Below are positions 21,313 to 32,622 of a stretch of 64,000 nt of DNA, in pieces. The position numbers were made by a program, and so were the translations under genes. Each line of letters opens with the position of its first letter. The first letter of the stretch is position 1. This DNA comes from Pyrenochaeta sp. MPI-SDFR-AT-0127 (Eukaryota; Ascomycota; Dothideomycetes; Pleosporales; Cucurbitariaceae), in contig JAGTJM010000016.1 of the NCBI GenBank assembly GCA_020747015.1, forward strand, positions 434,001-498,000. The letters are read 5' to 3'. The notes below the pieces were generated by a model that was not told the origin of the DNA, did not search any database, and was given only the letters and a program-made list of their open reading frames with translations.

Positions 21313-23087
21313 ATGCCAACTCTGGTCGCGATTCCGACTAATGGCTACGGCAGGCAACGAGTCGTGATCGACAAGGTGAGAACATAGCACAAACATTGTA
21401 TCCATTTTTCCCATGCTTACTTTTAGCCAGGTTCATTCTATCATCTGCAACCGCCTCAAAGACCATGTATGATACTCCCTCAAGGTATTTGGTATGGCCC
21501 GTGCGCAGCTAATGTGATATCGCTCGTTTAGGAAGAGCAGTTTCTTGTTCGATGGATTTCTGACGAACCCATTGCGAAAGCACCTTTGAGTTGGCACTCA
21601 ATCAGCGAGCTAGTGCGCTGTCTAGAACATGTTCAAGACTACCTGGTAACAAGGGAGGCGTACGATGACCCCAACCATGACACAGAAATGGCACTACTAA
21701 TACACTAAAAGGTCTATAGAAGCTTCGTCTAGTGCGCAAGCTATCACGAAGAAACGAAAGAGCCCAGAGACAGGGCTAGATGTAGAGCGACGCCTTTCGC
21801 CATTTGATCGTCGACTGCTTGAGGACGGTGGGACACCAACTTCATCTCGCTCATCATCGGTGTCAACCACGGCTCCATCCACACATATTTCTGCTCTAGG
21901 TTCCTACAATGGTGTACTAGACACAGATCAGAATGGTTTCATATTCTGTCGTCCCGTAAGTGCAACTTCGATTTCTCCAGGGACATCACTGATCATTTCA
22001 GGATCCGAACGCGGACGTTCCACAGGTCGATGCTCAAACAATACCTACCCCAGACATGATCAGAACTGCCCATCGTGCTACAGTTAATACTGCGCTCAAG
22101 CTAATTCGCGACGCGTATGTGCGAAGACTTGCTAGAGTGCCCGGAAAGCCGATCCGCCTTATCAACTTGGTCGATGCAACCACTCCATCATTACGCTTCC
22201 AGTATATCACCGAGTATCGCCGACGGACAGATTTAGGGGTCCCTCCCCCGAATCCAGGCTCACAAGTAGGGTGTCAGCAATGTTCACCTCACATGGGACG
22301 CGACATTGGGTGCGAATACACCAAGAAATGCGACTGTCTGGAGTACGCTGCGGTTGACGAATCTCGTATTACGGATCCTGAGATGAAAGCAGAATATGAA
22401 GACGCTCTCGCCACGGGTGGTTCAACGATGGGTTTTCCAAAAAAGTTCCCTTACTTCGCTGAGGGTACGAAGAGGGAGAAAGCGGGCTGTTTGGTCCCGT
22501 TCTACCTCAACTCTCGGCGGCCCATTTACGAGTGTAACGACAAGTGCCACTGTGGCCCTTATTGTCGCAACAAGAATGTTCAGTTTGGCCGCACGGTGGA
22601 AGTCGAGATATTCAGGACGAACGGTGGACGTGGATGGGGTCTACGGTGCAAAGAAGACCTCCACGAAGGCCAATTCATTGACACGTACCGTGGAGAACTC
22701 ATCACCGATAGTGAAGCCACACGCCGTGAAGAAGCTTCGTCTAAAGCCAAAGCTTCATATCTCTACTCGCTTGACAAATTCGCAGAGTCTGAAAATATCG
22801 AAGCGGAAGAACTCTTCGTAGTCGATGGCGAGTTCATGGGTGGCCCCACAAAGTTTATCAATCACTGCTGCGAACCAAACTGTCGACAATATACGGTTTC
22901 TTACAACAAACATGACCCCAGAGTATACGACATTGCTTTGTTTGCCTGCCAATACATTCCAGCTGGCGAGGAACTCACTTTCGATTACCTGGATAAAGAA
23001 GAGGGGGAGGAGATTGATGAGCCTGGTGAGGGTGCAATACCGTGCCTCTGCGGTGCTGCAAAGTGCCGCAAGTGGTTGTGGACCTGA
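21313..23087 (+). CDS. KMT1/Clr4/DIM-5-type histone H3K9 methyltransferase with chromodomain
   Basis: Rebuilt from five exons, 21313-21375, 21431-21466, 21532-21659, 21712-21955 and 22002-23087, all in phase, giving 518 residues. Exons 1-3 code a chromodomain-like stretch (YGRQRVVIDKVHSII, then EEQFLVRW, PLSWHSISELVRC). A Ser-rich linker follows, then the pre-SET zinc cluster from CQQC (residue 248) to CHCGPYC (345), the SET domain (GWGLRC, YRGELI, NHCCEPNC at 444-451, LTFDY ending at 486) and a post-SET CLCGAAKC (505-512). This arrangement is that of Clr4/Suv39; Neurospora DIM-5 lacks the chromodomain. It should methylate H3K9 in heterochromatin. The large exon is certain; the first two small exons rest on frame, splice borders and fit to the chromodomain. 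Confidence 0.9.
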
Positions 23088-23974
23088 ACACCGTGTGAAA
23101 TGCAGGTGAACCAATTCCAAAGTCAAGATGAGAGCATCCGTGAGAAGGTTAGATATGAAGATGTGAGACATTGGTCGACTGGAGATTCAAAGGACTTCGG
23201 AAAGCATGCATTCTTACGAGGCTATGACATACTCAGTAGGAAATGATATGAGAACTTGGTCTGTCAAGTTACCTAGGCTTTCCGCATTCTTTGAACGCGC
23301 GAATGAAGTCACTGTAGTTGATCTTTTCATTGAAAGTACGCACACGAGCGAAAGGTGTGGATATACCGATTTCAAGGGATCATGATAGGGTAGCATACCT
23401 AATGAAACCATGGCTCGATGCTTAATAAACATCGGTGCATCGAAACGTACTGACCACTCATTATTGTGATGTACTGTGATGATGACACAAATACTGTCAG
23501 TAGTTGTGCCTATGCTACACGAAGAAGTCAAGAACTCCATGTTATCACACGCACATAGCGGAGTTTTCACATTAACCGGCTCCACAGCACTGCTAGTCCA
23601 TCTCAACACAAGGGAGACTTCAAAGTCTAAGAAGTGTATTACAATCTGATCCTAGTTCCTCCACTAACCCATATCCAAAGACATTCACCTATCATACGAC
23701 GAAAAGCCCATCTACTCAAGAAAGAAAAGGTGTGTATACAATTTGTGTCCAGAAATATCCAATCGGTCTTGTGGGGTATATCTAACCTAAGCTAACAATG
23801 ACGCTAATGACAGGATACCGGTAAAGCAAAGCGAAGCAGGCAAGCATTAGGTACAGGCAACGAGCGACGTCTGTACAGCGCAAAAAGACATTTAAAAAGA
23901 GAGAGGACGCTCATATTGAGCTACGCAAGGAAAATTGTACAAAGGAAACGTTATATGTTGTTTTGATGGAGAGA
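23088..23974. other. Intergenic between convergent 3' ends
   Basis: It lies between the KMT1 and giant-protein stop codons. Only scattered short frames are seen. Confidence 0.5.
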
Positions 23975-26900
23975 TTACCTCGGTAATTCTCTCCCAAAGT
24001 TGAGCGCGAGAGGTGTCATCTCGCCATCGATGGTACTCTCGTCATCATAGAACCCGCTCTCACTGAACTGCTCTACTTCGGCATCCTGATCGTAGCTCGC
24101 CTTCCTCATTAGGGGGGGTGTACGAGGAGCTACAGCTTGCTTGCCTAAGGCAGGAAAGCCAGCCTCAGTTGATGACCTTGAGCTTGTCGAGTTTGAGCGT
24201 AGATTCTGTGGGCGCTTGGCTGAGGTAGAAGACGGGAGATCCGGCGTGCGTCGCAAGCTGGAAGTAGGCGGTGTCATAAGACCGGACAGGAAAGACTGAG
24301 CGGACGGAGGAGCGGCGCGTGAGGGCGTTTGGTTACGTGAGGTGTTTGCTGATCCTCCAGCAAGGGCGGATGCAGCTTCTCCACGACCTTTGCGCCAGTT
24401 ACCGAACGCGGCAGCTAGCTGCACAGCCTTTGGCGATGCAAAGTTCGACAGTGTGCTCAGCGTAGGAAAGGACTGCTGTCCGCCCGAGATAAGGCGCTCC
24501 TTTTCTGACTGCTCCATTTGCAAATTCGTTCGGATTCGGATGGCTGCGTCGCGAACATTTTCACGGTCGAAGGTAGGCTGCGCTAGAGAATTGATGAGAT
24601 CGTTCAAGTCATCGATGCGTACGCCGAGAAGCTCGCGAAGCCAATTGATCTCGGTGTCGCGCTCCTTGAGCTTAGCTGGGGCCTCCGTGTCAAGTCCAGC
24701 TAAGTCTTGCTCCAGGGACTCGATGCGTCCTTCACGCTCTTGGAGCTGCTCTTGCAGAACAGCAATGGACTCGCGCAGGGCTTGAGGAGAAATCTTTTCT
24801 GGGCCACCAGGGGCAGATACTGTCAAAGTTGTTGGGGATTTCGATGCTGCCGCAGCAGCAGCATTGGCTGCCTCCTTCGCTACTTGAAGTTTCTCTTCTA
24901 GTAGCGCTATTCTGTCCTTGAAATGATCCATCTTGGAGGCGGCTAGGTCAAGTTTGTCGTTATGGAAAGCCTCAGCACGTTCCTTATCTTCGCGAGCAAA
25001 ATCAAGCGCACGAGTATGCTCATGTCTGATGTGCTCAAGTTGTCGTTCGAATGTGCGTTGCTGTTCTTGCAAGCTGTGTTTCTTACTCTCCAGTGCTTCT
25101 TCCACAGCTTGCTTCTTGACGTCAGAGGCTGCCTCCAAGTCCAACTCATGTTTCTCCTTGACAGTATCAGCATCTAGGCGGACCTGGTCTAACTCGGCGC
25201 GGACACGAGCAATCTCGCTTTCAAGTTCATGGCGGACAATGTTGACCTGGTTGTTGGCTGCATCAATGTCGGCCTCCATGAGAACACGGGTACGGCGAAT
25301 CTCAACATGAGCCGCGTCCCTAGCCTCCCGCATATCGCGTTCGTAGCGCTCAGCGTTCTTCTGGTGCTCCGAAGATTCCTGCCTTAGCTGGTTGATTGTC
25401 TCCTCTAGCCTGGCGTTGTGCTTTTGAGACTGCTCGAAATGAATCCTCAGCTTCATACCTTCCCTTTCCTGAGTTTCTAAGCGTTCGAGCTCCCTTTCCA
25501 GGCGTTCACGGGTCCGACCTTCAGCTTCAATGCGGGCGCTGAGAATCTCGTACTTCGTCAAGGATGCCTCCTCATTCTTCTGCCATTGGGCGCGTTCCGC
25601 CGCAACTTGCTGGGAAGCAACAATCATGTCCTGTTGAAGCTTCTCAAATTTGGCGCGCATTGATTCACGGACTCTTGTGGCCTCTTCAGCCTGATAGCGC
25701 GCTTGATCAATGGCCTTAGTTAGTCTTTCAGACTGCTCATGGGCTTCTTGAATGTCGCTTCGCCACTTGTTGGCGGACAGACGGTGTTCCTCAAGGGTGG
25801 ATGAAAGAGCCTGATTCTCAATAGAGACTGATTCCAGTTTCTGCTTCAGGTCCTCCTCAGAGCTCTCCAATGCAATATTCTTGAGCTTGAGGTCCTCATT
25901 CTCAGCATCCAGGGAAGCAAGCCTGTCTCGAACCTCGTCACCGTTCGCCTGGTATGCATCTAAACTGCGGCGAGCAATGTCGCGGTCTTCTGACAAGGCC
26001 CGAATCTTGTCTTCATCCTCGCTAGCAGCTTGCTGAAGGAGGCTAAGCTCTTCCTCTGTGACCTTGAGTAGGCGTGCAGTATCTGCCTCGCGAGCTTCAA
26101 GCGCCTTACGGCTTTCCGCCTCAGCATCAAAACGCAGAGCGGATTCCTTGAGCATTGCTTCCAGGTCAGCGATGCGTGCATCCTTCTCCTGTAGAGCCTG
26201 AGCGTCCTCGCGTGTGGCGACCTCTGTGGCCTGTCGCTTCAAAGCATCATCAACGACCTCACGTATATCGTCAGCACGTAGATGGTGGTTGGTAGTCTGT
26301 GCAATGGAAGCCTTGAGGCTCCCAATGACCTGGTAGAGCTCAGCCATGTCAACTTGTGGCTGAGGAATGTCAACGGGAGTCTCAAGAACAGCAGGCTTAT
26401 GGGACGCCAAAGCTTCGGCCACTATAGAGCGAATCATGTCTGGTTGTACAGGCTCGACGGGAGCTTGTTCTTGATGAGACGCCAGGGCCTCTGCAACAAT
26501 TGCTTTAATATCATCTGGCCAGATTTGCTCGGGAACAGGAGGCGGTGCCGGTTGAGGAGCATGTGTCGCAAAAGCTTCCATTACAATGGAGCGAATATCA
26601 TCGGTCTTGACTGGCTCAGCAGGCAGGGGCGCATGCGATGCGAGCGTCTCCACGAGAATAGATCGTATGTCTTCTGGCTTGATTGCCTCTGCAATAGGCT
26701 CTGGCACTGTCGATTTGGTGGCAGCGATCGCTTCCTCGACAATGGTTCGGATCTGATCAGCAGGGACATGCTCGATAGTTGCAGTCTTTGGTTGGTGTGA
26801 TGCAAATACGTCAGCGACGATCTCCCGGATCTTTTCAGGTAGCACTGGCTCGGGAACGGGTACCGGCATAGAGGTGATCGATGATTGGTGAGATTCAAGT

Positions 26901-29900
26901 GCATCCCGGACGATGGATCGGATCTTTTCCAGCTTCCTGTCTTGTCTTGGTGATCGATTGCGATAGCGTGAATCTGTACCAATATCGTCGTCTTCATCAT
27001 CAGCATCGCTGTCGAGGCGTCCGCTGGTAGACATGCTTCGGCGGCCGCGTCCAGGGCGTTGCGACATCATCGAAAGCGCGTCTTGAATGCCTTGGAGGTT
27101 TTGCTCAAGTGGGCCAAGCCGGTTCTGCAGGAGACGACCCATGAGATCATCGACATGCTTGTCAAAGAAGCGACTACGAGTTTGAATCTTGTCTTCCCCT
27201 TCAGTGAGAAGCCCTTCATCCCAATCGCTCATTGGCACATCGTCAGCGTTGTTCAAGCGGTGCACAGGCGAGTCATATACAAGTGCAGCACGCTCATCGT
27301 CGAATGGATCCTGGTTTGAGGTTGCTGATCCCTGCATGTTACGTGGAGCAAAAAATCGGCGCGGGCTAGGGCTAGGGGCATCGCTGCGCATTTTGAAGTT
27401 TGGTCGCAGGTCAGTGCGATCGAATTCATGAGGCGTTCGTTGAGGAGAAGACTGCTCCCAGGAGTTCTCATCGCGCTCGACACCAAAGTCTGATCCCTCA
27501 TTATTCATATGCGTCATGACAGCATCAATGTCGTTGAAGGATGCATCGCCGAGATTGTCAAAATCGACACTTTCACTTTCAGGATAATGCGCATGTCGAC
27601 GTGAATCCAATGCTGTCTTGAAAGATCCATCATCGCTCGGTCGGAAGGTTGATGCTGGACTGCGGCTTGCGAATCTTGGTGGAGAGAAGTGTGATTTCTC
27701 AGGGTCCTCAACCTGCGAGGGTTTGGTAACATGGAAGCCAAAGTCATAGCCAGCACTGCCGAACTGCGGTCGGAACTCAAACGGCTTCGCACTGGCCGAA
27801 AGCGTGCTCTTGTGACCATGCTTTTTCACTAATGGCGCAGGATCCTCAATCGTTGGAGTAGGAACATCACTTGCATGAGGGGTGTCGTCGTCGATCGAAT
27901 CGTCGACAGGGGGTTCAGCTTGAGTTGTTTGCTCAGTGTTCGCGGTGTCCCGCTGCAAAGACAGTGGCTCAGGACTCTTCGACTTGGATTTGGCCCTTGT
28001 ACCATCGGGCGAGAGATTCTCCTTATCCTCTGAGAGATTCTCGCCTTCGAGTGGAGGGTTCTGCTTAGTGGCCAGAGTTTGTTTGGCTTCAACCAAAGGC
28101 TGTGATGCAAGAACAGGTTGCAATGCGAACTTGGGCACGTCATCTCCATCAGCGCGTCCGCGTCGAGCACGCTTCTCACGCCCATCGGCTTGCATTGGAC
28201 GGCCAGACTCATCTTCTCGTTCTTCCTCTTCTGGTGTCTTCTGTCTTGTAACGTCTGGCCGGACAATGGGGATAGCTTTAGAGCGCGTGGCCGGCTTGAT
28301 AATATCACTCGCAGAGATGTTGATGTCCCCAAAGATCTTCGAAGAGAAGCTTGTTGAAGTAGAGACCAACTTGTTGGGGTCAAATGCTGAGACGCTTGGA
28401 GTGAATGCAGGTGCATCTGGCTTGAAGGAGGGTGGGCTCGAAAAGTTAAAGCCACTGGAGGGAAATCCAGAACCACTCATGCCAGAAGGCTTGAACTCAG
28501 GAACATCTGCTGCAGGCTTGAATGCTGGCGCATCTGGTTTGAATGCCGGTGCAGAGACGTTAAAGCTTGACACTCCATCAATACTTGGCTTGTCACTGCG
28601 TGCTATGACAACGTCTGCAGGGGATTTCATCGCAGGAGTGAAGCCAAAGCCTGACGAGAACGATCCAGGGTTGAAGGACGCTGCAGGATTGAATTTGAAC
28701 TCTTTAGCCTCAACATTAAGCTTCGAAATGGATGACCGCGAAGTGTGCTTGCTGTGAGCTGCAGAAGTCGGCTTGCTAAAGGCAAACTTGTTGTCTCTCC
28801 ATGAGTTGCTGACCTGCGATGGTGCTTTAGAATGTTGCGCTGAGCCCTGTGCCGTTACACGGATTTCTCCATCCTCGAGGCTAGGGTTTGTGTTCTCTGA
28901 AATGTTTGTCCTAGCACCATCGCTGTCGGTACGAGGATTCTGTTGAGCAGGAAATGAGAAAGACACTGGCTGTTGAGACTTGGCAAGCGAATGAGCCCTA
29001 CTGTGTGGTTGAGGCTGATGCAGGACAGTCCGAGAATCCTCCCATGTAGAGTTAGCAACAGAGTTCGAAGACTTGAGCTGCGCCTTAGAGTCAGGTTCCG
29101 TACTGAAGTCTCCTCCTTCTGCGAATTGTTTGTCAATGGCTTCCTCCAGGTGATATTCTTCATTGGCTGCCTCGCGTTCAAGATTCTCACTAATATTGTG
29201 ACGATGACCGCGAGGAGTTGGCACAGCAATCTCCGGTGCAGATTTAACAGCATGCTTCATCGCCGGGACTTCATCCTCCTCGTCTTCATCTTCGGGTACT
29301 TCAGCAAGCGTAGACGATGGTCGCATTCCCAGGAGCTGCTGCTGTTGCTGTTGTTGGACAAGTTGAGCCTGTAGCTGCTGCTGTTGCTGCTGCAATTGCA
29401 TCTGTAACAGGAAGTCATCCTTCTGTGTTGGCGTAATAGGAAACTGCTGGTTGGGCCTCATGCCAAATGGAGAGTGAGGCGAAATGAGACCGGAAAGATC
29501 AGGTCTACTCAAGGGCAGGGGCAGAGCAGGTGATCCGCTACGCCCATCTTGAGATCCAAAATACCCGCCTGGCGACCAGGTGCCAGAAGGTGATATGGCA
29601 TGTTGAGCAAAGTTGGCAGGCGAAGCAAAAGTCGAGTGTCTGTGCATATGCATGCTGGCACGCGGGTTTGCGAACGCTGCTGGGGATGCCATCGATTGCC
29701 GAGACATATGCCCTGGTGATGCGATTGACTGTCGAGACATATGTCCTGGTGATGGTCCAAGTGGGAAATTGCCAGATACAATGCTTCCTTGTCTGGCCAT
29801 GCGGTGGCTGCCTGCCGAAGAAGAAGGTAGTGGCGGTGAAAACGGCATGCCAGGATGTTGCTGTGAAGATGCTTGTCTTGATAAGGGAAGCGCGATATCT

Positions 29901-31378
29901 TCTTCGCCTCCGACACTTACACCAAGTGCTGCCAATTTGGCCTCCATCAACGAATTGACATAGTTATCCCACTCAGACTTCTTCGCCACACGAACTCTAT
30001 ATTGAGTGCTCACGTTTGCTCGCTCTGCTCGCATATCAGCTTCTCCGGGCCAGATGGCTCGGTTATGCGGTTCCAATCCTCCAGTACTGAAGCCTCGGGT
30101 GTCGTAACCCTGTTGCTCCAACTGCTGCAATTTTGCGTTAACCGCCTCCGCATTCATTGGTTTCGGAGGATACCCAGGGGTTCCCCTAGGGATGTCATGT
30201 GGTATCGAGATGATACACCCCTTATTTTTGACTAAAACCTTTTTGCGGACACGAGGTGGTTGCGCACGCATTGGCTCAGGAGGGGCCAAGAATGAATTGC
30301 TCGGCGTATCTGACGCTGGCTTGCTTGGTAATTCTTGCGTCTGCTTTACAGGCCCGTTCTCCACTGGCTTATTTGGAGTTCCGTGCACGGATTTGGACAC
30401 GTCCACAGGTGATCGTATCGTTGGCGATAGTGGTGACTGTACTGCTTGGGCGCTACGCCCGTTGGGCATTTGAAGAGTAGTCGGGCTACTTCCAGAAGCC
30501 TGCCTTGACTCTGGCGCCGCCTCTGGATCCGCATACTTTGAGGCCATCATCTTGCCGAGCGCTTCTTTCTGGTCCTTGCTGAAGTGACGCCAAAAGTCTT
30601 GCTGATTCAGTGTCTTATTGGTGTTCCTAGCGTTGTGGCCTCTCTTCGGTGGAGGTTCAATCGAAACGTCCTGATCCTTCGTCGAGTCCTTATCCGTACT
30701 ACTATCAACGCTATCCTCACTCCACCAATTGTTCGTGTCGCGGTTCCAACGCTCGTTTAAGAACTGACGAATCCACTCTTCAGATGTAGGGTTTGAGTCA
30801 GATGCTCGCGGAGTGGTACCCGAATGGTGAGTCTCCTTTGTCGGCGTCTCAAGGTTGGGAAGCCGAGATCGAATAAGATTTTCGAGTGTGAATTGAACTG
30901 GGGATGCGTTCTGCTCCAGACGAGGAATCAGGTGCTCAAGGTTGAACCGATTAGGCGACTCCTCCTCAATCTCTAGGCGAGACGGTAGCAGATGCCCTAG
31001 TCCGAACTGTAAACCCGATGAGCCCTCCTCGAAATCGTCGCTGCCAAAGTTGGTAGAAGCTTGGCGTTGCTGATTGAAGGACGGAGGCGGGTGCCTGTAT
31101 GGACTGCCCCAGCTGGCCGTGTAGTACGAAGTGTCGGTCTTGTCGTTCCTCGCAACAGTAGAAGGTGTGCGCGGATTGTTCCCAAGTACTGAGAAAGACG
31201 GAAGAGCAGGGAGCTCTGGGCTCGAATGACCAAGCGTTCTAGTCGGAGATGGAGCAGTCCACGTAGGAGAAACTAGACCACGCGCCTCGGAAGGGCTGTC
31301 TGCTGCAGCAAAATGCTGGGGAGCAGATGGAGGCGATGAGGGCGGTAGCGTAGACGAGGAATACCGTCGAGCTTGCAT
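23975..31378 (-). CDS. Giant low-complexity, repeat and coiled-coil protein (2467 residues)
   Basis: A single uninterrupted exon. Residues 1-400 are Ser/Pro-rich, a glutamine tract lies near 657-690, and FKPDAPAFKP-type units lie near 930-985. A conserved-looking block RFFDKHVDDLMGRLLQNRL is near 1400. About eight spaced copies of an IRxIVxEALASH unit run from 1480 to 1705, and a long coiled coil rich in Glu, Lys, Arg and Leu from about 1710 to 2235. The C-terminus is Ser-rich and basic. Such proteins are often labelled as myosin-heavy-chain-like in fungi only because of the coiled coil; there is no motor domain here. A scaffold or tethering role at cortex, septum or spindle pole is possible but not shown. 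Codon use and length make it a real gene beyond doubt; function is unknown. Confidence 0.9.
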   Translation of the reverse strand: MQARRYSSSTLPPSSPPSAPQHFAAADSPSEARGLVSPTWTAPSPTRTLGHSSPELPALPSFSVLGNNPRTPSTVARNDKTDTSYYTASWGSPYRHPPPSFNQQRQASTNFGSDDFEEGSSGLQFGLGHLLPSRLEIEEESPNRFNLEHLIPRLEQNASPVQFTLENLIRSRLPNLETPTKETHHSGTTPRASDSNPTSEEWIRQFLNERWNRDTNNWWSEDSVDSSTDKDSTKDQDVSIEPPPKRGHNARNTNKTLNQQDFWRHFSKDQKEALGKMMASKYADPEAAPESRQASGSSPTTLQMPNGRSAQAVQSPLSPTIRSPVDVSKSVHGTPNKPVENGPVKQTQELPSKPASDTPSNSFLAPPEPMRAQPPRVRKKVLVKNKGCIISIPHDIPRGTPGYPPKPMNAEAVNAKLQQLEQQGYDTRGFSTGGLEPHNRAIWPGEADMRAERANVSTQYRVRVAKKSEWDNYVNSLMEAKLAALGVSVGGEEDIALPLSRQASSQQHPGMPFSPPLPSSSAGSHRMARQGSIVSGNFPLGPSPGHMSRQSIASPGHMSRQSMASPAAFANPRASMHMHRHSTFASPANFAQHAISPSGTWSPGGYFGSQDGRSGSPALPLPLSRPDLSGLISPHSPFGMRPNQQFPITPTQKDDFLLQMQLQQQQQQLQAQLVQQQQQQQLLGMRPSSTLAEVPEDEDEEDEVPAMKHAVKSAPEIAVPTPRGHRHNISENLEREAANEEYHLEEAIDKQFAEGGDFSTEPDSKAQLKSSNSVANSTWEDSRTVLHQPQPHSRAHSLAKSQQPVSFSFPAQQNPRTDSDGARTNISENTNPSLEDGEIRVTAQGSAQHSKAPSQVSNSWRDNKFAFSKPTSAAHSKHTSRSSISKLNVEAKEFKFNPAASFNPGSFSSGFGFTPAMKSPADVVIARSDKPSIDGVSSFNVSAPAFKPDAPAFKPAADVPEFKPSGMSGSGFPSSGFNFSSPPSFKPDAPAFTPSVSAFDPNKLVSTSTSFSSKIFGDINISASDIIKPATRSKAIPIVRPDVTRQKTPEEEEREDESGRPMQADGREKRARRGRADGDDVPKFALQPVLASQPLVEAKQTLATKQNPPLEGENLSEDKENLSPDGTRAKSKSKSPEPLSLQRDTANTEQTTQAEPPVDDSIDDDTPHASDVPTPTIEDPAPLVKKHGHKSTLSASAKPFEFRPQFGSAGYDFGFHVTKPSQVEDPEKSHFSPPRFASRSPASTFRPSDDGSFKTALDSRRHAHYPESESVDFDNLGDASFNDIDAVMTHMNNEGSDFGVERDENSWEQSSPQRTPHEFDRTDLRPNFKMRSDAPSPSPRRFFAPRNMQGSATSNQDPFDDERAALVYDSPVHRLNNADDVPMSDWDEGLLTEGEDKIQTRSRFFDKHVDDLMGRLLQNRLGPLEQNLQGIQDALSMMSQRPGRGRRSMSTSGRLDSDADDEDDDIGTDSRYRNRSPRQDRKLEKIRSIVRDALESHQSSITSMPVPVPEPVLPEKIREIVADVFASHQPKTATIEHVPADQIRTIVEEAIAATKSTVPEPIAEAIKPEDIRSILVETLASHAPLPAEPVKTDDIRSIVMEAFATHAPQPAPPPVPEQIWPDDIKAIVAEALASHQEQAPVEPVQPDMIRSIVAEALASHKPAVLETPVDIPQPQVDMAELYQVIGSLKASIAQTTNHHLRADDIREVVDDALKRQATEVATREDAQALQEKDARIADLEAMLKESALRFDAEAESRKALEAREADTARLLKVTEEELSLLQQAASEDEDKIRALSEDRDIARRSLDAYQANGDEVRDRLASLDAENEDLKLKNIALESSEEDLKQKLESVSIENQALSSTLEEHRLSANKWRSDIQEAHEQSERLTKAIDQARYQAEEATRVRESMRAKFEKLQQDMIVASQQVAAERAQWQKNEEASLTKYEILSARIEAEGRTRERLERELERLETQEREGMKLRIHFEQSQKHNARLEETINQLRQESSEHQKNAERYERDMREARDAAHVEIRRTRVLMEADIDAANNQVNIVRHELESEIARVRAELDQVRLDADTVKEKHELDLEAASDVKKQAVEEALESKKHSLQEQQRTFERQLEHIRHEHTRALDFAREDKERAEAFHNDKLDLAASKMDHFKDRIALLEEKLQVAKEAANAAAAAASKSPTTLTVSAPGGPEKISPQALRESIAVLQEQLQEREGRIESLEQDLAGLDTEAPAKLKERDTEINWLRELLGVRIDDLNDLINSLAQPTFDRENVRDAAIRIRTNLQMEQSEKERLISGGQQSFPTLSTLSNFASPKAVQLAAAFGNWRKGRGEAASALAGGSANTSRNQTPSRAAPPSAQSFLSGLMTPPTSSLRRTPDLPSSTSAKRPQNLRSNSTSSRSSTEAGFPALGKQAVAPRTPPLMRKASYDQDAEVEQFSESGFYDDESTIDGEMTPLALNFGRELPR
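26230..26930 (-). repeat. Coding tandem repeat, IRxIVxEALASH units
   Basis: Within the giant protein, about eight copies of a 25-35-residue unit follow one another. The cores read IRSIVRDALESH, IREIVADVFASH, IRTIVEEAIAAT, IRSILVETLASH, IRSIVMEAFATH, IKAIVAEALASH, IRSIVAEALASH and IREVVDDALKRQ, joined by Pro/Glu-rich linkers. Each core is an amphipathic helix. I know no named family for it. Confidence 0.8.
29325..29400 (-). repeat. CAG/CTG-type trinucleotide tract coding polyglutamine
   Basis: The plus strand shows repeated CTG/TTG triplets that code two Gln-rich runs (LQLQQQQQQLQ and LVQQQQQQQLL) in the giant protein. Length variation between strains is likely. Confidence 0.85.
29685..29756 (-). 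repeat. Short 33-base coding direct repeat
   Basis: Two near-identical copies of GAGACATATG(C/T)CCTGGTGATG lie 33 bases apart and encode GHMSRQSIASP and GHMSRQSMASP in the giant protein. Confidence 0.75.
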
Positions 31379-32622
31379 TCAAGGTTCCAGTCCCCTTTCA
31401 CAACTCCGATGAGCTGGAACGCGCCGGTGTCGGGCTTTTCGCGCGCCGAGAGTGATGCCTGGGTATTGGAGAAGCGGAAGTCGACACTCAGAGGTGCGGG
31501 AACGCGTAGGGGGAGAGAATCTCGGGCGGAGGACAGGTGGTGACGCAGTGAAATTATGTACACAAAAAGGAAAGGCTATGGTGGGCAGCTAAAAGAGCGA
31601 CATAAGTTTGGAAAGCACTGATCTTGAGACAACAGGACGAGCAAACATCCCGTAGCAGAAGCAGCAACGGATAGAAAATGGCGGATGGAGGTGTGCGCCT
31701 TGCGAGGTCGTGGAGAAATGTAAAGGAGCGGGAGCACGCTAAGTCAGCCATGGTCGGATTGGCTGATGGCGGTATGCGGGCCACCACCGACGTGTCATTT
31801 GCATCTAAAAATCAGGGGGCCAATCGATGCAGGGACACACAAGCTTCCTGAACACGCCGCGGCCACATGACAACGTTGCACACCGAGACGTGCCGGCCGA
31901 CAGACTACATGCGTGGCACAGCGTCGAGCATTCCTCGAAGCATTTCAAAGAACCATTCTCCATTCTCTGCGGGCCTCGGTACGACTCCCAAACGTGGACG
32001 AACAACCAAAACGCGGACCCCTGACGTATTTTTCGTGGTGTCACGACGCGCCTAAATTCATTTACCAGCATTAAGGACGACCACTAACTTCGATGTGATT
32101 GGCTCCCGGCAGTTGAATATTTCCTTGCAGCCAGTTGCGCGCTGGCACGATCTGCTAGAACCATGTCATTGGGCGACAGCCAGGTTCAACCACAGCCCTG
32201 AAAAACTCCCTACGAGCTCTTGACGATCTCGACGCTCGCGTTTGCTATCACAAGGCTTTCCTCGACATGACCAGGATGCTGGTCAAATACACAATAGGGG
32301 CCCTGGGCTAACGGCTAGTGGGCGGGAGCTAACGACGCGGAACCAGGGTGGTGCTTCAACACGAAATAACAAAGCGTTCCTCATGGAAAGAGAACCAAAC
32401 CTACTCGACCAAAGGCAGAGCTGGGGGTTTTTATCGTATTGTGCAAATTTCAGTGACAAGGGCATCGCGCTCCTAAGTCGTTCAGCTTAAAGTGTGCGGT
32501 CACCGAGCAAAGACAACATGTTCAAGAAGCAGATAACAATGCTAATTCCAGCGCCAGATATGCTGTATGCAATATGCTCATCCATACGCCCACAATGCAA
32601 CCCTTTTGAGATCCGGATAGAA
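31379..32622. other. Intergenic, promoter side of the giant gene
   Basis: It lies between the start of the giant gene and the 3' end of the transporter gene, both on the minus strand. Expected to hold the giant gene's promoter and leader. No conserved coding frame is seen. Confidence 0.5.

Noticed and set aside
28000..28757. Long plus-strand frames opposite the giant gene
   Set aside because: Mirror frames of a long, biased coding region; no independent start region or motif.
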